A stretch of DNA of 64,000 nucleotides from Hyperoodon ampullatus (taxonomy: Eukaryota > Chordata > Mammalia > Artiodactyla > Ziphiidae): contig OX457074.1 in assembly GCA_949752795.1 (NCBI GenBank), positions 2,307,527 to 2,371,526 of the forward strand, read 5' to 3'. Positions 1 through 11,140 of the stretch are shown one piece after another. The notes under the pieces were generated by a model. The model did not search any database and was not told where the DNA came from. It saw only the letters and a list, made by a program, of their open reading frames with translations. Every line of letters begins with the position of its first letter. Positions within the stretch are counted from its first letter, which is position 1. The translations under genes and the position numbers were made by a program.

Positions 1-540
1 TGCTCATCTTCTCGGAGACCAACGCTGCTGATTGGCACGCCATGCCTCTGCCAGGGCAGGGACCAGGACGGCCAAGCCTTTAGGGGAAAGACCTCAGGGA
101 ACCCAGTTAAAGGTTAAGAGAGGCAGGGGCTGACAAAAGAGTGGAATACTGCAGGTAAACTGCTTTGCAAAGGAAAGTGCTCCTGACCAGCTAAGGAAAT
201 GCTATTCATGGTAAATATCTGCTTGTCATTCCTTTGTCCAAAGGGGTAGTCATTGTGTCAAGGTGGGAATGATGGAGGAGTCCCAGTGTCTGGGCAGGAG
301 GAGCCCCAGGGAAAGAGGGCTGCATTCTGAGTCACAGGTAGCTTCGAGCCCGAAGGAGGTGACAAGGCACAGAGAGTGGAATGGGTTGGGAGGGTGAGAG
401 CGGAAGGTGGGGGAAGGGCCTTGGGAGCTGGACTGAGAAGGGATGCTGGTCAGAACAGCAAGTAGGCATGGGTCTCACTGGGCACAAAAGTGAGGTGGAA
501 GTTGTCCCCAAGCACTGGGAGAGCTCATCCCTGTATTTCA

Positions 541-716
541 GGAGCTGGCAAACTATAATCCACAGGCTAAATCCAGCCTGCTGCCTGATTTTGCAAACAC
601 ATGTTATTTATTATTGTCTGTGGCTGTTTTCTTGTTGTAACAGAAACCATAGGACCTGCAAAGACTAAAATATTTCCTTTCTGGCCTTTTACAAAGTTTG
701 CCAATCTCTGCTGTCC
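541..716 (+). mobile_element. Non-autonomous hAT-like DNA transposon (MER type)
   Basis: Begins AGCTGGCAAACTATAATCCA and ends TTTGCCAATCTCTG, matching the widespread mammalian element that starts GGCAAACTACGGCCCGCGGG, with an internal deletion. The upstream 1-540 shows nothing recognisable. Confidence 0.6.
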
Positions 717-719
717 CTG

Positions 720-1830
720 GTCCGCCGAGCATCCATGTAACAATTGATGAGCACCTACTATGTGCCACCCCTGTGATAAACTCTGACTGGAGTCCCAGCA
801 ATAAGGGGTATCATCCTGCCCTCTTGGCACTCACAGTCTAGAGGGAGAGACTGGGAAGTAGAGAGACTGCCTGTCTAACCAAGAGGTTTTACCACAGGAA
901 GCCAAATTACTGTCGAATACAACAGCGGGCACACGGGTAGGGAAGAGAAAAGCACAGAGAACCTAGGAAGCCAGAGGCAAGGCTCTCAGCTAGGGGACCA
1001 GGCTGTGTATCATGGAAGGCTTCTTGGAGGTGAGCTTGGTCTCCAAGGACAAGAGGGGGTTAGCACCTGAAGAAGGAGGAAAGACACCAAGAGGGGCACG
1101 TGTTCCCAGCTGGCCCCTAGGGAATGCAAGGATGTTGACAGGGCTGGAGCCTGCAGGGTTGAGGTGCTGCTGGTGTGGGCTTGAAGGTGAAGGTGATGCG
1201 CCGGAGAGCTTTGAGCTGGAGTATGGTTACAGAGGAGGAGTAGGCTGAGGGAGACCTGGTGCAGGACATCTGGGAGGGATGCTGAGGCCTGGGCATGGTG
1301 GGGGGCAGGGCAGTGGAATGGGGATGTTGGGAAAATTGACAGGTATTTGGGAGGCAGGATCAGTTACACTCAGGGAATGACTGATTGTGGCAGATGGGAG
1401 CGTAGTACATTGAGTGACATGGTGCCGTTGCTGAGAAGAGGAGCAGTGAAGGAGAATGTTTAGGATGAAGAGGCAAGTTCAATTTCCAGCAGATGGAGTT
1501 TGAGCTGCCTTTGGGACAACCAAGTCAGGGGGAAGGTCTGTGCTGGAGCTACAGATTGAACGCCACAGGAGTGGAAGAGATTGTGCGAGGCACATGGGAT
1601 GTGAGAGCTGAGAACAGAGGCAAGAGCAGGATCCCAGGGACATTACTGAGCATCTACGATGTGCCTGGCTGAGTGCAAGGCGCTGGGGACAGAGCGGGAA
1701 TCAGACGTAGTCCCTGACCTTGAGAAACTCACTGTCAAATCGGTAAGAGAGACACATCGATAGATCATCTCAATATAATATGGTAAGTGATAAAATGGAT
1801 GCGTATTTGGCTCCAGGGAGCTGGACAAAA
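720..1830 (-). mobile_element. Ancient L2 LINE segments, antisense
   Basis: Patchy matches to the complement of L2, for example GAGCACCTACTATGTGCCAC (725-770), GTTTGAGCTGCCTTTGGGAC near 1498 and GAGCATCTACGATGTGCCTG near 1648. The element is heavily decayed. From 1831 to 2652 nothing is assigned; 2280-2650 is merely AT-rich. Confidence 0.5.
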
Positions 1831-2900
1831 ACGATTTAGTGGAAAGCACTTTGGCTCGCAGCTGACCGGGTAATGGACAGCTGAGGATGCTTTTGCCTGT
1901 GCATCATCTATTCCCCCTTCTGGTAAGAGCTCCTCAGTTTCCTTTTAGGGAAGAACTTCTCCACTCCCGTAACCAGTGTTTGAGGGAGCTGGCTCCCTCC
2001 AGCCTCCCTCCCACTTGGGTGAGCACATCCAGGCTTGGCAACTCCCTTTGAACACCACCATGCAAGTGGTCCAGGGCATCTGCTGAAGCCCAGTCCCAGT
2101 ACTTTCCTGGCTAGGACTGCTGGGTGAAGATAATGTAAGTGCAGGCTCCAGGGGGAACCAGAGAAAGCAGACAGAGAAACAGAGTGGACCTGGCGACATC
2201 ATCTGAGCTCTGTGAAATGAATTCTACCCGGGCCCTGGCTTTCAGAATGCAGGGAATCACCTCATGTATGGGTGACCAATTTTTTAAAGTCAACCTGGGA
2301 CACAGTCATACCAGACAAAATCTCTAAGAGCATAACAAAATCATATATAGTATATACATGTTTTATGACTTTAATATTAATATATGAAAGTAGTTACTTA
2401 TTTGAAATTATATATTATTCTCTGTTATGTACTTTTCTGGTCCATAAATGCGGTTATGTAAACAAAACAACAATAGGACTAGTTAAAAGAGGAGATTAGT
2501 ACTAATTGATAGTGAGACCAATTAAACAAGTAACATGTGCGAGAAAAATATAACAATATTTTTTATAACATCTCTTCTTGTCCTCATATAATTTTATAAA
2601 TTTATTTTAACTCTTGAAAACTTTTCATTGGATATTAAAATTCTGTGGGCTATATTACTGTGCATTCTTTTTAAATTTTATTTATTTATTTATTTTTGTT
2701 TGCATTGGTTTTTTTTTATACAACATTCTATTAGTTATCTATTTTATACATATTAGTGTATACATGTCAATCCCAATCTCCCAGTTCATCCCACCACCAC
2801 CACCACCCCCGCCACTTTCCCCCATTGGTGTCCATACGTTAGTTCTCTGCATCTGGGTCTCAATTTCTGCCCTGCAAACCAGTTCATCTGTACCATTTTT

Positions 2901-4090
2901 CTAGGTTCCACATATATACGTTAATATATGATATTTCTTTTTCTCTTTCTGACTTATTTCACTCTGTATGACAGTCTCTGGATCCATCCACGTCTCTACA
3001 AATGACCCAATTTCATTCCTTTTTATGGCTGAGTAATATTCCATTGCATATATGTACCACATCTTCTTTATCCATTCATCTGTCAGTGGGCATTTAGGTT
3101 GCTTCCATGTCCTGGCTATTGTAAATAGCGCTGCAATGAACACTGGGGTGCATGTGTCTTTTTGAATTATGGTTTTTTCTGGGTATATGCCCAGTAGTGG
3201 GATTGCTGGGTCATATGGTAATTCTAATTTTAGTTTTTTAAGGAACCTCCATACTGTTCTCCATAGTGGCTGCACCAATTTACATTCCCACCAACAGTGC
3301 AAGAGGGTTCCCTTTTCTCCACACCCTCTCCAGCATTTGTTGTTTGTAGATCTTCTGATGATGCCCATTCTAACTGGTGTGAGGTGATACCTCATTGTAG
3401 TTTTGATTTGCATTTCTCTAATAATTAGTGATGTTGAGCAGCTTTTCATGTGCTTCTTGGCCATCTGTATGTCTTCTTTGGAGAAATGTCTATTTAGGTC
3501 TCCTGCCCATTTTTGGATTGGGTTGTTTGTTTTTTTTAATATTAAGCTGCATGAGCTGTTTATGTATTTTGGAGATTAATCCTTTGTCCGTTGATTCATT
3601 TGCAAATATTTTTTCCCATTCTGAGGGTTGTCTTTTCATCTTGTTTGTAGTTTCCTTTGCTGTGCAAAAACTTTTGTTTCATTAGGTCCCATTTGTTTAT
3701 TTTTGTTTTTATTTCCATTACTCTAGGAGGTGGGTCAAAAATGATCTTGCTGTGATTTATGTCAAAGAGTGTTCTTCCTATGTTTTCCTCTAAGAGTTTT
3801 ATAGTGTCTGGTCTTACATTTAGGTCTCTAATCCATTTTGAGTTTATTTTTGTGTATGGTGTTAGGGAGTGTTCTAATTTCATTCTTTTACATGTAGCAG
3901 TCCAGTTCTCCCAGCACCACTTATTGAAGAGACTCTCTTTTCTCCATTGTATATCCTTTCCTCCTTTGTCATAGATTAGTTGACCATAGGTGCATGGGTT
4001 TATCTCTGGGCTTTCTATCCTGTTCCATTGATCTATATTTCTGTTTTTGTGCCAGTACCATACTGTCTTGATTTGTAGTATAGCTTAATG
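2901..4090 (-). pseudogene. L1 ORF2 C-terminal relic
   Basis: The 187-codon open piece at 3464-2901 carries the L1 cysteine-rich motif C-x3-C-x7-H-x4-C and [15 protein letters not shown] near the end. The reverse-transcriptase catalytic core is absent: the junction near 4092 removes everything from the endonuclease N-terminus to the end of the RT domain. Confidence 0.85.
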
Positions 4091-4294
4091 TCCGGGAGCC
4101 TGAAGTGGGTCTCTTGTAGACAGCATATATATGGGTCTTGTTTTTGTATCTATTCCGTGAGCCTGTGTCTTTTGGTTGGAGCATTTAATCCATTCACATT
4201 TAAGATAATTATTGATATGTATGTTCCTATTACCATTTTCTTAATTGTTTTGTGTTTGTTTTTATAGGTTCTTTTCTTCTCTTGTATTTCCCAC

Positions 4295-5196
4295 TTAGAG
4301 AAGTTTCTTTAGCATTTGATGTAGAGCTGGTTTGGTGGTGCTGAATTCTCTTAGATTTTGCTTGTCTGTAAAGCTTTTGATTTCTCCATCAAATCTGAGT
4401 GAGATCCTTGCTGGGTAGAGTACTCTTAGTTGTAGGTTCTTCCCTTTTATCACTTTAAATATGTCATGCCACTCCCTTCTGGTTTGTAGAGTTTCTGCTG
4501 AGAAATCAGCTGTTAACCTTATGGGAGTTCCCTTGTATGTTATTTGTCATTTTTCCCTTGCTGCTTTCAATAATTTTTCTTTGTCTTTAATTTTTACCAA
4601 TTTGATTACTGTGTGTCTCAGCGTGTTTCTCCTTGGGTTTATCCTTTATGGGACTCTCTACGCTTCCTGGACTTGGGTGGCTATTTCCTTTCCCATGTTA
4701 GGGAAGTTTTCAACTATAATCTCTTCAAATATTTTCTTGGGTCCTTTCTCTCTCTCTTCTCCTTCTGGGACCCCTGTAATGCGAATGTTGTTGTGTTTAA
4801 TGTTGTCCCAGAGGTCTCTTATGCTGTCTTCATTTCTTTTTTTTCTTTTTTCCTTATTCTGTTCCGCAGCAGTGAATTCCACCATTCTGTCTTCCAGGTC
4901 ACTTATCCGTTCTTCTGCTTCAGTTATTCTGCTATTGATTCCTTCTAGTGTAGTTTTCATTTCAGTTATTGTATTGTTCATCTCTGTTTGTTCTTTAATT
5001 CTTCTAAATCTTTGTTAAACATTTCTTGCGTCTTCTCGATCTTTGCCTCCATTCTTTTTCCAAGGTCCTGGATCCTCTTCACTATCAGTATTCTAAATTC
5101 TTTTTCTGGAAAGTTGCCTATCTCCACTTCATTTAGCTGTTTTTCTGGGGTTTTATCTTGTTCCTTCATCTGGTACATAGCCCTCTGCCTTTTCAT
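4295..5196 (-). pseudogene. L1 ORF1 relic (coiled-coil RNA-binding protein)
   Basis: About 300 codons, the normal length of L1 ORF1p, from an ATG at 5196-5194 (MKRQRAMYQMKEQDKTPEKQ). A frameshift near 4980 and a stop near 4658 break it. The heptad-rich segment NSRITEAEERISDLEDRM is the coiled coil and IRITGVPEGEE the RNA-binding region. It is not a functional gene. Confidence 0.85.
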
Positions 5197-5669
5197 ATTG
5201 TCTATCTTTCTGTGAATGTGGTTTTTTTCCCACAGCCTGCAGGATTGTAGTCTTCTTGCTTCTGATGTCTGCCCTCTGGTGGATGAGGCTATCTCAGAGG
5301 ACTGTACAAGTCTGCGTTGGGTTTTCCTTGCTGCGCGCGGGCTTTCTCTAGCTGCGGTGAGTGGGGGCTGCTCTTCATTGCAGTGCTCGACTCATTGGGT
5401 GGCTTCTCTTGTTGTGGAGCAAGGGCTCTAGGTGCGCGGGCTTCAGTAGTTGTGGCACACGGGCTTAGTTGCTCCGCAGCATGTGGGATCTTCCTGGACC
5501 AGGTGTCGAACCCGTGCCCCTGCGTTGGCAGGTGGGTTCTTAACCACTGCACCACCAGGGAAGTCCCTATTACTGTGTATTCTTAAGATACATAAATGTT
5601 AGGCTTTTAAAAAGGAAAACAGAAATATAATAAGACAAATTAAACAGATATTACCCATATTTAATTTTT

Positions 5670-5876
5670 TTTTTTTTTTTTTTTTCAGTATGCGGGCCTC
5701 TCACTGTTGTGGCCTCTCCCATTGAGGAGCACAGGCTCCGGACGCGCAGGCTCAGCGGCCACGGCTCACGGGCCTAGCCGCTCCGCGGCATGTGGGATCT
5801 TCCCAAACCGGGGCACGAACCCGCATCCCCTGCATCGGCAGGCGGACTCTCAACCACTGCGCCACCAGGGAAGCCC
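5670..5876 (-). mobile_element. CHR-2-type SINE
   Basis: tRNA-derived SINE read on the - strand, with the head GCTTCCCTGGTGGCGCAGTG at the high-coordinate end and a poly(T) run at the low end. A perfect 16-bp duplication CCCATATTTAATTTTT flanks it (5654-5669 and 5877-5892). Confidence 0.93.
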
Positions 5877-6445
5877 CCCATATTTAATTTTTAAAAGAGC
5901 AATGACATGTTTCTTCCTGTCCCATGACATGGTAAGGTAATTTGATTCTTTCTCTTTTCTCTTCCAGTAACTGAACTGCCTGAGGTCTTTATTTAGGATG
6001 GCTTTCTCTTCTTTTATGTAATAGTGCAACTCCAGACAGGCAAATGTAAAATTCACTTGGACCTACAACTCTGCTCTTGTCAATCCTACATTATACTGAT
6101 TCCTTGGTGTCAGTCCAGTATGATGACGTGAAACTAAAAGTCCTCTCAACATAAACATTTGAGAGTGGAATACTTAGGATTTTACTTACTGACAGCAGCA
6201 GGTTTTTAGACTTGTGGAAATCAGCTTATAGCTCTTGAGAAATGTCCTACTTTTATCTACAGACTTTTGGTCGACCAGCTTTTATCAATCCAGTCTTTTG
6301 CATCTATGAATTCATCATATAGACTATCCGTATCCAAAATGTCCATCATTTTTAAATGCTCAGATGTCACCAGAAGTTTAACTTCTTTCTCATGGAAAAT
6401 AAAGCACAGAGGTAATTTGAAGTTGTGAAATCAACATTGAAATTA

Positions 6446-6981
6446 TGCGATGGTTAATTTTATGTGTCAGCTGGATTGTGTCCTTGGGGTGCCCAGATAT
6501 TTGGTTAAACATTATTCTGGATGTATCTGTCAAGGTGTTTCCAAATGAGATTAGCCTTTGAATTAGTAGACTGAGTACACTGACTCTATAGATTGCTCTC
6601 TCCAACGTGGGGGGCCTCATCCAGTCCTTTGAAAGCCTGAGTATCAGACTGAGACTGGAACTTACACCATTGGTTCTCCTGGGTCTCAGGTCTTGGGATG
6701 CAGACTGGAAACATACCTCATCTGCCTTGGGTCTTCAGCTTGCTGACTACAGATACAGAAGTCTTCTCAACTACCATAACCATGTGAGCCAATTCCTTAT
6801 AATGAATAAGTATATATCTATATATAGATAGATAGATATGGATAGATATGGACGCCCATGTCTATCTATCTACCTATCATCTATCTATCTATCTCCATCT
6901 ATCTATCATCTATCTAGTCTGTCTATATACCTATCTAATGTTCTAGTGGTTCTGTTTCTCTGGAGAACCCAGACTAATACA
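6446..6981 (+). mobile_element. MLT2-type solo LTR (ERVL)
   Basis: It begins TGCGATGGTTAATTTTATGT and ends GGAGAACCCAGACTAATACA, matching the MLT2 LTR class of endogenous retrovirus-like elements. No internal genes are present. It contains a (TATC)n microsatellite before its 3' end and interrupts the hAT-like relic. Confidence 0.75.
6820..6922 (+). repeat. (TATC)n microsatellite, imperfect
   Basis: Tetranucleotide ATAG/TATC runs in both polarities inside the LTR; these could fold back on themselves. Confidence 0.9.
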
Positions 6982-8229
6982 GTTTTCAAATAAGTTAAAG
7001 TTTTAGTAGAGAAATTAAGAAATTCTTGAAGCAGTCTTATTTCCAAAGTATGAGGGGTTTTTTTCTGTATATGAGTTTTTGTCACAACCTACACATGACA
7101 TTGAACAACTCAGATGCAGTTGGTACATCCTTTTCTAGGCTCCTCATGGCCTCTCCAAAGATCATCAAGCAGTTCTGGAGAAACAGCATAAACATCTGTT
7201 TTACTGTAATCCCTTTCTCCATGCTCATCTTTAATGTACTTCCAAATTAGAGACATTCTTTTTATTTCACCCTTTAAAAATATGATTTTACAGCAGGTCA
7301 ACATTCTAATATCTCTGCCATGGACAGCAATTGAGCTGTTTTGTAGGCACATGTCTGAGGAAGCGATCTCATTAACCACTTCTGCACATTTTGAGAAAAC
7401 TGAAAAGTGACTGAAAAAAATTCATTATGAAAACCTCAGTATCAGAGAAAAGTAAATCACACTCCTTTCAACAGCACTGTGCACAGGAGGTGCGGTCCAT
7501 TTAGCAGGTAAGATCTTTTCTATTTTTTGGTAAGAAGTTTCCAGACTGAATGGAATTTGCCAAAGTTTACATTTGCCCTGTCTGCTGAATATCCAAGATA
7601 GATGAGCAAGATTAGTTTGTATATGGGTAAGATATCAACAACCTTTAGTTTGATGCTTTCTGTGGATTTTTAGAAACCTTCATAGAAATCAAGATGACCA
7701 TTTTAAGCTCTGTTTTTCAAATCAAGGTACCTAAGAGCTGGGGTGGAATATCTTTTTGTTGCCATGATTCAGACTTGAAATACATGGCATGACTGTTGGT
7801 GAGATCTGAAAAAATCAGCTCTCTACTGTTGGAGGCCATGAAGTAGGTTATCGAAAAATCCCCTTTTGTTCTCCCAGGGGACATTTTAGTTGCACCCTCT
7901 GAATCAGGTAATGTAACTTCACTCAGTTTCACAGAGCTGTCAAGGAAACTATATGATGATACCTGCTCATTCGTGTAGGATGCCTGAGCCACTATTTGTG
8001 ACTGAGGATTGTGTCTTTTGGGAGATGAAAAACTTTTGACTGATTTATAATTACTTGCCTGACTCATCCCAAATTTGTTGAGATTCCATATATATGAGTC
8101 TCTGTGTTTGCTTCACGGCCCCTTATTCAAGCCCAAATTCTTTTCTGCATATTGTGCTGTTCTCTGTTTTGATTATTTACCTCCCCATTCCAGTTCTATG
8201 TGTCTTTCTGTCATTAAAACAACACAGTC

Positions 8230-10079
8230 ATTCAGAGAAAGACAAATACTATATGATAGCACTTATATGTGGAATCTAAAAAATAGTACAAATGAATAAA
8301 ACAGAAACAGACTCACAGACATAGAAAACAAACTTATGGAATTAATATTGTTAAAATGGCCATACTACCAAAAGCAACCTAGAGATTTAATGTGATCCCT
8401 ATCAAATTACCTATGACCTTTTTCACAGAACTAGAACAAATAATCTTAAAATTCATATGGAACCACAAAAGACCCAGAATTGCCAAAGCAACCCTGAAAA
8501 AAAAAGAACAAAGCAAGAGGCATAACCATCCCAGACTTTAGACAATACTACAAAGCTACAGTAATTAAAACAGCATGGTGTTGGCACAAAAACAGACATA
8601 TGGATCAATGGAGCAGGATAGAGAGCGCAGAAATAAACCCACATGCCTATGCTCAATTAATCTTCAACAAAGGAAGCAAGAATACACAATGGGAAAAAGA
8701 CAGTCACTTCAGCAAGTAGTGCTGAAAAAGTTGGACAGCCACATGTATATCAATGAAGTTAGAACACACTCTCTCACGATACACAAAAATAAACTCAAAA
8801 TTGCTTAAAGACTTAGACATAAGACATGACACCATAAAAGTCTTAGAAGAGAGCATAAGCAAAACATTCTCTGACAAATTGTACCAATGTTTTCTTAGGT
8901 CAGTATCCCAAGACAATAGAAATAAAATGAAAATAAACAAATGGGGCCTAATCAAACTCACAAGCTTTTGCACAGCAAAGGAAACCATAAACAAAATGAA
9001 AAGACAACCTACAGAATGGGAGAAAATATTTGCAAATGATGCGACTGACAAGGGGTTAATTTCCAAAATATACAAACAACACTCATACAACTTGACAACA
9101 AAAAAACAAACAACCCAATCAAAAAATGGGCAGAAGACCTAAAGAGACATTTCTCCAAAGAAGAAATACAGGTGGCCAAGAGTCACATGAAAAGCTGCTC
9201 AACATCACTAATTATTAGAGAAATGCAAATCAAAACTATAATGAGGTACCACCTCATGCTGGTCAGAATGGCCATCGTTAAAAAGTCTACAAATAACAAA
9301 TGCTAGAGAGGGTGTGGAGAAATGGGAACTCTCCTACACTGTTGGTGGGAAGGTAAGTTGGTGCAGCTACTGTGGAAAACAGTATGGAGGTTCCTCAGGA
9401 AACTAAAAATAGGATTACCATATGATCCAGCAATCCCACTCCTGGGCATATATCCAAACAAAACTATAATTCAAAAAGACACATGCACCCGTATGTTCAT
9501 AGCAGCACTATTAACAATAGCCAAGACATGGAAACAGCCTAAATGTCCATCGACAGAAGAATGGTTAAAGAAGATGTGGTATGTATATATAATGGAATAC
9601 TATTCAGCCATAAAAAAGAATGAAATAATGCCATTTGCAGCAACATGGATGCAGCTACAGATTATCACAGTAAGTGAAGTAAGTCAGAAAGAGAAAAGAC
9701 AAATACCTTATGATATCACTTCTATGTGGAATCTAAAATATGACACAAATGAACCTATCTGTGAAACAGAAATAGAATCAGGGACAGAGAGCAGACAGGT
9801 AGTTGCCAAGGGGGAGGGGGTAAGAGAGGGTTGGATTGGTAGTTTGGGATTAGCAGATGCAAACTGGTATATATAGAAGGGATAAACAACAAGGTCCTAC
9901 TCTATAGCACAGGGAACTATATTCAATATCTTGTGATAACCTATAATGAAAAAGAATTTTTAAAAAAAGAATATAGATATATGCACATATATATGTATAA
10001 CCGAATCACTTTTCTGTACACCTGAAACTAATACAATATTGTAAATTAAGTAGACTTCAAAATAAATAATTAAAAAAAT
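8230..10079 (+). mobile_element. 5'-truncated L1 with duplicated 3' segment
   Basis: ORF2 end and 3' UTR of an L1, broken by stops; open pieces lie at 8753-9142 and 9322-9876 (WFLR-type C-rich region, [12 protein letters not shown]). The first ~110 bp (8230-8338) belong to the 3' part of an L1 and correspond to about 9685-9800 of the same insertion, so the element is a head-to-tail composite. An 8-bp repeat ACACAGTC flanks it (8222-8229, 10080-10087). Confidence 0.85.
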
Positions 10080-10683
10080 ACACAGTCCTTTAGCCTTTTT
10101 CACCTGGTGGTGTCATTGGTATTGTAATTATTCTCATCTTCATTATTTGAACTCTTAAAATACATGGTCATAATATTCACATTGTTAAAAATTAGACTAT
10201 CACCATCTCAATCCACAGGCCAAGTCAAAGGTAGACTGCTAAAGCCTCTTAAGTTACTCACTTCAGTGCTATCACTCAGAGTGATGCAATGATGATGATC
10301 CATTAGTGTGAACCACAAATCACAGTTGACAACACAACGTTAGCTAAATTTACGTCTACTTTTTTTGGTTAGATTTACACCTATGTATTTCTTTTTTTAG
10401 CAGTTGTAAATGGTATTGTATTTTTACTTTCAGTTTTCATTCCTATTATATAGAAGTATGATTGATTTTTATATGTTCATCTTATATCCTGTGACCTTGC
10501 TGAACTCACTCACTAGTTCTAGGAGGTTTTTTTTAAATATATTCCTTGGATTTCCTTTGTAACACATCATGTCACCTGCAAATAGGAGCAGCTTTATTTC
10601 TTCCTTTCTGATCTGTATGTATTTATTTAATTGAAGTATAGTTGATTTATAATAGTGAGTTTCAAGTGCACAGCAAAGTGATT

Positions 10684-10735
10684 CAGATACATATATATAT
10701 GTGTATATATATATATATATATACACATATATATT
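10684..10735. repeat. (AT)n/(GT)n simple repeat
   Basis: Alternating ATATAT/GTGTAT purine-pyrimidine run in the L1 3' UTR. Confidence 0.9.
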
Positions 10736-10744
10736 TCAGATTCT

Positions 10745-11140
10745 TTACTTTTTAAAAAAATTTTTTATTTTTTAAATTATTTTTATTTTTTTGGCTGCTC
10801 TAGGTGTTCGTTGTTGTGTGCAGGCTTTCTCTAGTTGCGGTGAGTGGGGGCTACTCTCTTCATTGCGGTGTGCAGGCTTCTCATTGCAGTGGCTCCTCTT
10901 GTTGTGGAGCACAGGCTCCAGGCACGTGGGCTTCAGAAGTTGCAGTGTGGGCTTCAGTAGTTGTGGCGCACGGGCTCAGTAGTTGTGGCTCGTGGGCTCC
11001 AGAGCACAGGCTTGGTAATTGTGGCGCACAGGCTTAGTTGCCCTGCAGCATGTGGGATCTTCCTGGACCAGGGATCGAACCTGCATACCCTGCATTGGCA
11101 GGCAGATTCTTAACCACTGGACCACCTGGGAAGTCCCTCA
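10745..11140 (-). mobile_element. CHR-1-type SINE nested in an L1 3' UTR
   Basis: The long form of the SINE, with repeated GTGGCGCACGGGCT-like units and head complement ACCTGGGAAGTCCC at 11124-11137. The L1 3' UTR continues directly on both sides. Confidence 0.85.

Larger units (their letters stand above)
2670..5567 (-). mobile_element. Chimeric CHR-1 SINE / internally deleted L1, inserted as one unit
   Basis: On the - strand a CHR-1-type SINE (5567 to about 5311) passes directly into L1 5' UTR (about 5310-5197), then ORF1 (5196-4295), the ORF2 start (about 4220-4095), a junction that skips most of ORF2, the ORF2 end, and the 3' UTR. The whole unit is flanked by a 17-bp direct repeat with one mismatch: TATTACTGTGCATTCTT (2653-2669) and TATTACTGTGTATTCTT (5568-5584). 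There is no A-tail between SINE and L1. The simplest reading is a template switch from L1 to SINE RNA during one insertion. Confidence 0.75.
5893..10340 (-). pseudogene. Decayed hAT-transposase-like coding sequence, interrupted by insertions
   Basis: Removing the LTR (6446-6981) and the L1 (8230-10079), the - strand shows remnants of one protein in shifting frames. The best marker is SNVYVERTFSF followed by SYWTDTK (about 6100-6165), which resembles the hAT C-terminal dimerisation region (SNA-x-VER-x-FS). LEKDVPTASELFNVMC (about 7120-7165) fits the segment before it. A clean 116-codon stretch (8067-7717, starting MSQASNYKSVKSF) has unknown function. Coding-like sequence continues across the L1 (NNVNIMTMYFKSS near 10160). 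It could be a dead hAT transposon or a pseudogene of a host gene with a captured hAT domain (ZBED- or KIAA1586-like, a guess). Confidence 0.5.

Noticed and set aside
4461..5018. 185-codon hydrophobic open frame on the + strand
   Set aside because: Antisense shadow of L1 ORF1; apparent membrane segments come from complementing A-rich codons.
6446..6981. Active or coding endogenous retrovirus
   Set aside because: Only a solo LTR-like sequence is present; no internal genes flank it.
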